A stretch of 7,120 nucleotides of DNA. Source: DATCRE01 sp035493595. GTDB taxonomy: Bacteria; Bacteroidota; Bacteroidia; Cytophagales; Cyclobacteriaceae. The DNA is taken from contig DATJHZ010000117.1 of assembly GCA_035493595.1 (NCBI GenBank), positions 1-7,120 of the forward strand. The letters run 5' to 3'. Position 1 is the stretch's first letter, and the number at the start of each line of letters is the position of its first letter. Both the position numbers and the translations under genes were made by a program. Below, piece by piece: positions 1 through 6,000 of the stretch. The notes beneath the pieces are model-generated. The model was not told the DNA's origin and ran no database searches. It worked only from the letters and a program-made list of their open reading frames with translations.

Positions 1-3000
1 AACCGGCTATTGAATTATTATCTGGAAGCAGTCTTCTGGAACAAGGTTTTGATTCATTAGCATTCCCCCCTGCAGGTTGGTCTTATACTGACAACACTGG
101 TAGTGGTGTAGCATGGAATCTTGCATCGGCATGGGGCGAAGGAAATTATTCCGGAGTAGGTGATGCGGCTACCGTTAGCAGCGATGCTTTTGGTGAAGGT
201 GAATTTGATACAGAACTTATCTCGCCTTCTATTAATGTAGGAGCCTATCGAAATGTTGTTGTTCAATACACAGCCAACTATCAGAACTTTGCTAATCTGG
301 ATTTTCTTGATCTCGATATTAAAGTAGATGGAGCATCATGGGTAAATGTGCTGAGCTGGAATGAGGATCATGGAACTTTCAGAGGATTGCCAGGTGAATT
401 TGTTTCATTAAATCTTGATTCTTACCTAGCAGGGGCTAGTTCGTTTAAACTACGCTGGCATTATTATGATCCCAACACTGGCGATTTCGACTGGTATGCT
501 CAAATCGATAACGTTGTTGTTTTAGGTGATCCAAAAGCATGGCTCACAGTTAATCCAACGTCGGGCACTGTTCCGGTAGGAGGAACTGCCAATATTGCTG
601 CTCATTTTTATTCACAAGATCTTGATCCCGGATTTTATGTTGCCGGTATCCTTGTAAATAGTAATGCAGTAAGAAATCCGTTGGTAGGTGTTGTAGCTTC
701 ACTAGAAGTATTAAACCCTGCTGAAATTGAAGTTTCACCAGCGAGTGTCAGCCAGGAATTATTTAAAGGTCAGACAGCTTCTCAAACGGTGTTGATCTCA
801 AATCATGGTGAGAGTTCGTTAAACTTTACCATTGATGGAATAGCGATACAAGGTGCTCAGCGTATACCCGGAAAACGAATTGCTACACTCGAGAAAAGAA
901 CAACGCCAACTGTTCAGAAAATTTCATTGAATGATCCTGCAGCGATTATCAGAGAAAAGAAAGCATCTTCAACTTCGTTGTATGCTACCGGCTTTGAAGA
1001 ATTTACCACAGGTGATATCAATGGTCAAGGTGATTGGGCAGCTCAATTTGGTAACTGGACTATTGAACAAATTAATCCTTATAGCGGAGCTCAACACTTC
1101 AGAGGATTGGCAGATGGTTTAGGTCAATCTCTTGCGTTCTCACCTCAGGTAGCAATAGGAACTGAATCCATATCTTCTGCAACGATGCGTGTTGATTTAA
1201 CGTCTGCATCTGGTGCAACTTGGCAGGTGATACCACAATCGCCAACAGCACATTTTGTTAATACCAGAATTCAGATTAGTCCTGATGGAACAGTTCAAGT
1301 GCTCGTGGCTGATAGTCTTGGGGGCGCATCCTTTGTCAATGTTGGTGCATCGGTCCCTGCTGGTTATTTTGATCTGAAGCTTGAAGTAGTAAGAGCTACG
1401 GCTGTTTTTAGTTTGTACTTTAACAATGTAAAAGTTTTTGAAGGACAAGGATTTGCTGGTGATATTGAAGAGCTGGTTATTCTTTCGTTAATGGAAGCAA
1501 ACGGACCTGTTCTTGATATTGATAATCTCGCTATTCTTGATGGTACGCCTCAGGCACCGTGGCTTGTTGTAAGCCCAACCTCTGGCTTGGTACCTGCAAA
1601 CAGTTCATTACCTGTAACACTATTTTTCGATGCACGAGATTTAGCAGGAGGATCTTATTATGATACGCTTCGTGTTCATAGCAATGATCCCGTTTCACCA
1701 TCTGTCAATCTTCCTGTTTATCTTCATGTAACAGAGAATCTTCCTCCTGTTATTGCAGCCATACCAGATACTACTGTGGTTGAAGGACAGTCTATTGACT
1801 TAACGTTTACAGCGACAGATCCTGACGACTCATTGGTAAATGTGTCGCTCATAAACCCAACATCTTTCATAACACTAAAAAATAAAACAGGTAATTCTGC
1901 AACGTACACAGCCAAGCCTTTATTTGGTAATGCCGGAGATTATCTACTGGTTGTTATGGCTAGCGATGGACGTGGCGGTATTGACTCAGCACAATTTTAC
2001 CTGCACGTGCTTCCCTATGGAGTAGGCAATTTCAGTCTGATCAACACATCAACCAATGAAGTGATTACAACCTTTGATGATTCATTAACGGTTGATATTT
2101 CGCATCCTGATTTTTCAAAGATGACCATTCGTGCAAATACTAATCCTGGCAAAGTTGGTAGTATAGTCTTTACGTTAGATGGCGCTAAGAAAAACACAGA
2201 AAACATTGGGCCTTATGATTTAAGAAAATCAGCATTTACCGGGTTAAGCCTTGGAAGTCATGCACTTCATGCTGATGCCTTTACAAAAACAAATGGAAAA
2301 GGAATTCAGGGAACAGGTAAGGGTGCCGTAATCAACGTGGTTAACCTGTCAATAGTAACAGAATTTGACATTGTTAATACTGCAGGTCAGGTGTTAACGC
2401 AACTTCACGATGGAGACGCCATTAACATTGGAAATCCTGCTTATCGCAATATAACCATTGTGGCAAATGTAGGTACTAGCAAAGTAGGAAGTATCGTCTT
2501 TGGATTGAATGGATCACGTCGTGTAGAGAGTATAGCACCATATGCGTTGAATGGAGACAAGAATGGATTTTACAAACCATGGCCATTTGCTCCCGGTCAA
2601 TATTATCTTGAAGCAACAACATATTCAAAAGGATCTGGCAGAGGTATCAGAGGTGGTACAAGTTCGTTATGGTTCTGGATTGTCGATAGTGATTCACTTG
2701 CAACTAACGCTGCTCTGAGGGCCTCTTTATCAGCAGAAGAGAGTGCGTTAACGGAAAGAGTAGGATTGTCAATTTATCCGGTACCTGTTAGAGATGAACT
2801 TCAATTAACACTTGGTGGTACAGAAACTATTGTTGAAGCGCAAATAATTAATTCAACAGGTCAGGTATTTTATAAAACCGGACGACTTGATAACGTGAAG
2901 CATCTTACAATCAGTACTACTAAAATCGGATTGATCTCTGGTATGTATTTAGTTCAGACGATAAATAACAATGGTCGTCGCGAGGTGAAGAAATTTGTTA

Positions 3001-3008
3001 AAGAATAA
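1..3008 (+). CDS. Large modular type IX-secreted surface protein, C-terminal 1001 residues (5' partial)
   Basis: The reading frame is open from the first full codon (position 3) to TAA at 3006-3008, so the N-terminus lies upstream. The GTG at 348 is internal, because clear domain sequence precedes it. Visible modules, numbered from codon 3: a choice-of-anchor-J/MAM-like sandwich (about 14-176, opening with GFDSLAFPPAGW); an Ig-like module starting WLTVNPTSG (179-236); an ASH/Hydin-like strand set (238-279); a Lys/Arg-rich linker; a LamG-like sandwich (328-513); a second WLVVSPTSG Ig-like module (520-576); a cadherin-like module starting NLPPVI with TDPDD (578-671); two tandem homologous modules (673-781 and 782-895); and a type IX sorting domain (about 921-1001) with YPVPV near its start, GMYLVQ and a Lys-rich end. 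Family knowledge says such tails direct export across the outer membrane and are cleaved for surface attachment or release. The catalytic part, if any, is not visible. Inference: modules of this kind often follow an S8 subtilase domain, but an adhesin is equally possible. Confidence 0.9.
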   Translation, partial: PAIELLSGSSLLEQGFDSLAFPPAGWSYTDNTGSGVAWNLASAWGEGNYSGVGDAATVSSDAFGEGEFDTELISPSINVGAYRNVVVQYTANYQNFANLDFLDLDIKVDGASWVNVLSWNEDHGTFRGLPGEFVSLNLDSYLAGASSFKLRWHYYDPNTGDFDWYAQIDNVVVLGDPKAWLTVNPTSGTVPVGGTANIAAHFYSQDLDPGFYVAGILVNSNAVRNPLVGVVASLEVLNPAEIEVSPASVSQELFKGQTASQTVLISNHGESSLNFTIDGIAIQGAQRIPGKRIATLEKRTTPTVQKISLNDPAAIIREKKASSTSLYATGFEEFTTGDINGQGDWAAQFGNWTIEQINPYSGAQHFRGLADGLGQSLAFSPQVAIGTESISSATMRVDLTSASGATWQVIPQSPTAHFVNTRIQISPDGTVQVLVADSLGGASFVNVGASVPAGYFDLKLEVVRATAVFSLYFNNVKVFEGQGFAGDIEELVILSLMEANGPVLDIDNLAILDGTPQAPWLVVSPTSGLVPANSSLPVTLFFDARDLAGGSYYDTLRVHSNDPVSPSVNLPVYLHVTENLPPVIAAIPDTTVVEGQSIDLTFTATDPDDSLVNVSLINPTSFITLKNKTGNSATYTAKPLFGNAGDYLLVVMASDGRGGIDSAQFYLHVLPYGVGNFSLINTSTNEVITTFDDSLTVDISHPDFSKMTIRANTNPGKVGSIVFTLDGAKKNTENIGPYDLRKSAFTGLSLGSHALHADAFTKTNGKGIQGTGKGAVINVVNLSIVTEFDIVNTAGQVLTQLHDGDAINIGNPAYRNITIVANVGTSKVGSIVFGLNGSRRVESIAPYALNGDKNGFYKPWPFAPGQYYLEATTYSKGSGRGIRGGTSSLWFWIVDSDSLATNAALRASLSAEESALTERVGLSIYPVPVRDELQLTLGGTETIVEAQIINSTGQVFYKTGRLDNVKHLTISTTKIGLISGMYLVQTINNNGRREVKKFVKE
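2019..2687 (+). repeat. Two tandem copies of an extracellular protein module inside the surface protein
   Basis: Two consecutive stretches of about 110 residues (nt 2019-2345 and 2346-2687) align along their length. Each has an F-x-[LI]-[IV]-N-T opening, a central I-x-A-N-x-x-x-x-K-V-G-S-I-V-F-x-L segment, a short glycine-containing turn, an E-[NS]-I-[GA]-P-Y segment, and a G-[KR]-G-I-[QR]-G segment close to the end. The DNA copies have diverged, so this is an old duplication. The pattern matches a beta-rich module that recurs in secreted proteins of Bacteroidota and other environmental bacteria. I cannot name it or assign a ligand. Confidence 0.75.
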
Positions 3009-3022
3009 AACGTAGAGAATCT

Positions 3023-3068
3023 GTCTCCAAGTTCCCTTCTTCGTTGGAGAAGGGCTGGAGATGGAGAC
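3023..3068. repeat. Nested inverted repeat in the convergent intergenic region
   Basis: Outer 7-bp arms GTCTCCA (3023-3029) and TGGAGAC (3062-3068) are exact reverse complements. They enclose a second pair, CCCTTCT (3034-3040) and AGAAGGG (3048-3054), with a 7-nt loop. The whole can fold as a two-part hairpin with a short internal loop. It lies between the stop of the surface-protein gene and the terminator. It has no T-run of its own, so it is unlikely to be a simple terminator. It resembles REP-like palindromes that are dispersed between convergent genes, which can only be settled by counting copies in the genome. Confidence 0.6.
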
Positions 3069-3076
3069 TTGAAAAT

Positions 3077-3108
3077 AAAAAAGGTGGGCTTATGGTCCAC
3101 CTTTTTTT
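3077..3108. terminator. Bidirectional rho-independent terminator between convergent genes
   Basis: GGTGG (3083-3087) pairs with CCACC (3097-3101) around a 9-nt loop. The stem is extended by six A (3077-3082) against seven T (3102-3108). The T-run follows the stem on both strands, so the hairpin can end the + strand surface-protein transcript (stop at 3008) and the - strand protease transcript (stop at 3130). Confidence 0.85.
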
Positions 3109-3129
3109 GTGTTAGTGATTTAATGATGA

Positions 3130-4218
3130 TTAAGCATTTCTCATTTTGAGTGAGTGTGTTGAGAACTTGCACCCGAACTTTTCAACAAAGTAGTCATCCA
3201 GTTCATTTGCTTTTGTAAATAGTCCGGCGACATTATTCTTTATTTTTTCTTGTCGTGGCGAGAACACATCAGAGATATGCACGCGATAGGAAACATAAAT
3301 TTCATTCTGATAAATTCCTAACTGATACGGACTCACATCTTTTGATAATATTTCATCAAGTAATGCTGGCATGTTCTGCATTGGCAGTTGATTGATAGGA
3401 GACGTTGCATAGAGATAACTCTGGTTGTAAACAAACAATCTCACCATAGAAGAGCCTACATAAAATTCCCAGAACTCGGGGCCTTGTCTTGTAAGCACCG
3501 GATTTATTCCTAAGCTGGCTATTGAGTTCTCACAGAATATAGCGAGGTCAGTAAGCAGCGGTTCATCATAATATTTAAGATCGATATTTTGCCCGCAGTT
3601 GTTACAATATTCTGAGCGCTCACTAATCATAGCTGAGCATGAGCCGCACACCAGATTAAAAGAGTGACCTGAAATATTTTGCAATGCTTCAAATTCTTCT
3701 GCCAACAAAGTAGCCGGTACGCCAAACCCCATGTTGTCTGCATTGTTAAATTTGGATGTTGTAATGCCGATTATTTTTCCTTTATCGTTGATCATCGGTC
3801 CGCCGCTATTACCAGGATTTACAGCAGCATCAGTTTGAATATATTGCTTGCCATCCATGAGTTGATGTGGCGCACTGATTACACCTTCAGTTACCGTAAA
3901 TGGCATTCCAAACGGATAGCCCGCCACATAAACTTTATCGCCCTGACGTAAACTGTCGTTGCCATGAAAATCAAGCTGAGGCAGGTGATCAAAATCTTCG
4001 AGGGTTCGTAAGAAGGCTACATCTTCATGAGGGTTTGCTAATACAACATGGGCGAGATAACGAGAGCCACTCATGTCTTGCAACGATACTTGTTTATATG
4101 AACCTACAACATGGTAGTTTGTTACAAATATTTTTCTATCCTTCAAATAGAAGCTGGTGCCAGATCCGGATGCTGTATTCACTTTGAATATTGCCGGTTC
4201 AAATGTATGCTGTGCCAT
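3130..4218 (-). CDS. Trypsin-like (S1/HtrA-type) serine protease with zinc ribbon and YbjN-like C-terminal domain
   Basis: A 362-residue protein. Residues 15-180 form a chymotrypsin-fold protease of the HtrA/DegP type, with His36 in TNYHVV, Asp66 in HEDVAFL and Ser138 in NPGNSGGP; GVPA follows near 166-169. The triad is complete, so it should be active. Instead of a PDZ domain it carries a Cys4 zinc ribbon (C191-x2-C194, C205-x2-C208). A mixed alpha/beta domain (about 220-355) follows, which resembles YbjN/secretion-chaperone folds and the neighbour's N-terminal domain. There is no signal peptide or membrane helix, which suggests a cytoplasmic protein, unlike classical periplasmic HtrA. The chosen start is ATG at 4218, 7 nt after the upstream gene's stop. 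An in-frame TTG at 4272 would overlap that gene by 47 bp and add 18 residues that are not protease-like. No Shine-Dalgarno is visible. It is probably co-transcribed with the gene at 4226-5347. The substrate is unknown. Confidence 0.9.
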   Translation of the reverse strand: MAQHTFEPAIFKVNTASGSGTSFYLKDRKIFVTNYHVVGSYKQVSLQDMSGSRYLAHVVLANPHEDVAFLRTLEDFDHLPQLDFHGNDSLRQGDKVYVAGYPFGMPFTVTEGVISAPHQLMDGKQYIQTDAAVNPGNSGGPMINDKGKIIGITTSKFNNADNMGFGVPATLLAEEFEALQNISGHSFNLVCGSCSAMISERSEYCNNCGQNIDLKYYDEPLLTDLAIFCENSIASLGINPVLTRQGPEFWEFYVGSSMVRLFVYNQSYLYATSPINQLPMQNMPALLDEILSKDVSPYQLGIYQNEIYVSYRVHISDVFSPRQEKIKNNVAGLFTKANELDDYFVEKFGCKFSTHSLKMRNA

Positions 4219-4225
4219 AAATTTT

Positions 4226-5347
4226 CTAGTTGAGGTTAAAAGATGAATTTGAAACAGATTGAAGTCCACCAAGCAAAATTCCTGATGACTCTGCCCAGGT
4301 TTTACCGGCAGCGTTATTCAACGCATTAAAAAGTATGTCATTGATAGCATGATCCATATTGTTTTTATAGAACAGATCATAAATGCAATACAATGACTCA
4401 ATGCACGAGGCAATGTAATTTTTCTCGTTGTGATACTTCTGTGTTTGAGTCAATGCATTCTGAATGGAGTTTTTTACCTGCTCCGCATTTGTTCTCCATT
4501 TTTCAGGAATAAAGATTTCTGATTGATAAAGATTTCGACTGAAAGCTTCTTTACCAGATTGCTGTACCTGTTGCAAAAACTTTCTTCCAATTTGATTTCT
4601 ATCTGTTACAGATAATTGGCCATTACCCAAATCACCAATAGCACGTTCAACTTCATTTTTAAGATAGCCTTGCACTTGAATACAAAGATCAATTCGTTTC
4701 AGAGCGATCATCATAAAATCAAGTGAGCTTCCATACCATCGTTGAGAATCGAAGTAAGCAACGAATTGCATGGTCTCTTCAATGATTTCATTAGTCATCG
4801 TCCAGGCTTTGTCAACTTCTTCGGGTGATGCGTATTTTACGCGTGGTTCAACAAGACTCTTGGCTTTAAATTTTTCTTTAAACTCATCGTCATAGCGATC
4901 GGCTGTCTGGCATATTTCTTTAAGAACATAATATGTTTTGAAAGGCTCGCTTGTGTCCAGCGTAGTTGAATAATGAAATACCAGTTGATTAGCAGAAAGC
5001 CTCATCTGTGCCAGGCTTAAAGGATAAAAATTCAGTTCAGCAGTTTTGCGCAATAAAGGAACACGTGTGGCAGATGAGATATCTACCATTGGACATTCTA
5101 TTTCCAGCGTATCGTTTTTTATTGCGATGTTTACCACTACCGAGCCGTGGGGTACTTTAAATTCTGTCTGGCTTGGGTTTCCGTGAATGGCGCGAAGCGA
5201 CGGATTAATGTAATCGAGCAAGGTGTGAAATGACTGAAGGTATTGTTTGTTCTGCCAGGCCTGCGTTACCAGTGTCCAGGTTGAACTGTTTAGATTCCCT
5301 TGAAGATTTCCCCAAAGGTTTCTGTAAAATTTTGGTGTTGTATTCAT
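4226..5347 (-). CDS. Uncharacterised protein with YbjN/secretion-chaperone-like N-terminal domain, protease partner
   Basis: A 373-residue protein of unknown function. Residues about 23-172 read as a YbjN/CesT-like alpha/beta domain: an N-terminal helix, beta strands around 61-90, VPLLRK with a helix at 96-106, more strands at 112-131, and a final helix with ADRYDDEFKEKF (149-160). Residues about 175-373 are mostly helical, rich in Gln, Asn and charged residues, with no recognised motif. No signal peptide or membrane segment is seen. The start is ATG at 5347. A TTG at 5365 in the same frame adds only six residues and lies inside an inverted repeat, so it is less likely. It is the first gene of a two-gene unit and ends 7 nt before the protease start. 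The protease's C-terminal domain has the same final-helix motif, so the two proteins may bind each other or a shared target. That is inference. The YbjN assignment rests on pattern and predicted secondary structure only. Confidence 0.8.
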   Translation of the reverse strand: MNTTPKFYRNLWGNLQGNLNSSTWTLVTQAWQNKQYLQSFHTLLDYINPSLRAIHGNPSQTEFKVPHGSVVVNIAIKNDTLEIECPMVDISSATRVPLLRKTAELNFYPLSLAQMRLSANQLVFHYSTTLDTSEPFKTYYVLKEICQTADRYDDEFKEKFKAKSLVEPRVKYASPEEVDKAWTMTNEIIEETMQFVAYFDSQRWYGSSLDFMMIALKRIDLCIQVQGYLKNEVERAIGDLGNGQLSVTDRNQIGRKFLQQVQQSGKEAFSRNLYQSEIFIPEKWRTNAEQVKNSIQNALTQTQKYHNEKNYIASCIESLYCIYDLFYKNNMDHAINDILFNALNNAAGKTWAESSGILLGGLQSVSNSSFNLN

Positions 5348-5358
5348 GAGTGATGGGG

Positions 5359-5399
5359 GTTTCAACTCAATCTAATAAGTTTTATTGAATAGTTGAAAC
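5359..5399 (-). promoter_or_regulatory. Inverted repeat upstream of the two-gene protease unit
   Basis: Perfect 9-bp arms GTTTCAACT (5359-5367) and AGTTGAAAC (5391-5399) are separated by 23 bp. A second short pair, CAAT (5368-5371) and ATTG (5384-5387), continues the stem after a 3-nt bulge on one side. It ends 11 nt before the ATG at 5347, so it could be an operator or a hairpin in the mRNA leader. I see no convincing Bacteroidota promoter (TTTG and TAnnTTTG) to decide between these. Confidence 0.45.
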
Positions 5400-5408
5400 G
5401 GAATCTCT

Positions 5409-5548
5409 TCAATTAGTTATCAGTAATTAGTCATTAGGCGATGGTCCATAGTCGATGGAAATCATTGGCTATCAGTTATCGAATAGTTCAAAGTTTTCAG
5501 GTTCCATGTTGCTTCCGTGTCCCGTTGGCCTTGAAGCTGGAACTTTTG
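5409..5548. repeat. Degenerate heptanucleotide repeat tract
   Basis: Read on the - strand in steps of seven, the tract resolves into related words. The clearest run is GACTATG, GACCATC, GCCTAAT, GACTAAT, TACTGAT, AACTAAT (about 5411-5454). Further words follow in the same phase, such as ACCTGAA, AACTTTG and AACTATT (about 5482-5505). C is at the third position in most units. The middle and far end (5455-5480 and 5506-5548) are more decayed. The tract has no gene. It fills the space between the amt-PII terminator and the leader of the protease unit. It recalls heptameric short tandem repeats (STRR) known from cyanobacteria and, from my recollection, intergenic tracts in Cytophagales genomes. 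Confidence 0.6.
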
Positions 5549-5589
5549 AACATTTCTATTAATTGCATTATTTACTCTGACCAGACAAC

Positions 5590-5619
5590 AAAAAAGCAAG
5601 ACCATTACTGATCTTGCTT
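5590..5619 (-). terminator. Rho-independent terminator of the amt-PII operon
   Basis: An 8-bp stem, AAGCAAGA (5594-5601) with TCTTGCTT (5612-5619), encloses a 10-nt loop. On the - strand it runs into six T (5590-5595, partly paired within the stem). It begins 26 nt after the PII stop codon, which is the expected place for the end of the amt-PII transcript. Confidence 0.85.
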
Positions 5620-5645
5620 CTTGAATTTTGGAGACTTTGTGAGGA

Positions 5646-5993
5646 CTAAATAGCGTCCGTTCCGGTTTCACCGGTTCTTAGTCTTACAACTTCATCTAAT
5701 GTTAAAACAAAAATCTTACCGCTACCGATAAGTCCGTCGGCATTAGCACTTGTTGCTTTTAATATGGTGTTACATGTGATGTCTTTGAAGTCATCATTCA
5801 CAGCAATTTCCAATCTGATATTAGGCACCAGGTTAGGGATAACTTTTTGGCCTCTGTAAATCTCTTCGGTTTGCTGTGTTCTACCATGACCAGAAACGTG
5901 GCTCACGGTAATTCTGGAAATACCAGCGTTGATAAGTGCTTCACGCACCTGATCAAGTTGGTTTTCGCGTATGATTGCTATTATTAATTTCAT
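5646..5993 (-). CDS. glnK: PII nitrogen regulatory protein (GlnB/GlnK family)
   Basis: A 115-residue PII protein, close to the usual 112. It senses ATP/ADP and 2-oxoglutarate as a homotrimer and, when linked to amt, blocks the ammonium channel under nitrogen excess. Visible features: MKLIIAII first strand; REAL helix (17-20); GHGR before the T-loop (35-38); the IYRG element with Tyr46 and Arg47; GSGKIFV nucleotide-loop segment (90-96); C-terminal R-L-R-T-G-E (104-109) with the two conserved arginines. Oddities compared with E. coli GlnK: the uridylylated Tyr51 position is Val, the Gln39 position that helps bind 2-oxoglutarate is Thr (a Gln follows at 40), three extra residues precede the nucleotide loop, and the usual GDGK is GSGK. 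Adenylyltransferase-type control at Tyr51 is therefore excluded. The start at 5993 lies 7 nt after the amt stop, with no strong Shine-Dalgarno, and co-transcription with amt is near certain. The symbol glnK follows the amt linkage; glnB would also be used. Confidence 0.95.
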   Translation of the reverse strand: MKLIIAIIRENQLDQVREALINAGISRITVSHVSGHGRTQQTEEIYRGQKVIPNLVPNIRLEIAVNDDFKDITCNTILKATSANADGLIGSGKIFVLTLDEVVRLRTGETGTDAI

Positions 5994-6000
5994 CTTTTCA

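Noticed and set aside
550..2206. Small - strand reading frames under the surface-protein gene
   Set aside because: They are shadows of a long, domain-rich coding frame and have no supporting motif or start context.
348..3008. GTG at 348 as the start of the surface-protein gene
   Set aside because: The frame is open back to the window edge and the 115 upstream codons encode a recognisable choice-of-anchor-J domain start, so the gene is 5' truncated by the window.
4219..4272. TTG at 4272 as the protease start
   Set aside because: It would overlap the upstream gene by 47 bp and add 18 residues with no protease character. The ATG at 4218 sits 7 nt after the upstream stop.
3130..5347. Protease pair as a known anti-phage or conflict system
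   Set aside because: No nuclease, ATPase, CARD, effector-associated domain or toxin is seen next to it, so a defence role has no support within this window.
5348..5365. TTG at 5365 as the start of the partner gene
   Set aside because: It lies inside the inverted repeat and adds only six residues, while an in-frame ATG at 5347 is available.
5359..5399. Possible CRISPR repeat because of GTTTCAAC and GTTGAAAC ends
   Set aside because: There is a single copy, no regular spacers and no cas gene nearby.
5462..5671. 69-codon reading frame on the - strand across the intergenic region
   Set aside because: It crosses the PII terminator and the heptamer repeats, overlaps the end of the PII gene, and its product has no protein-like pattern.
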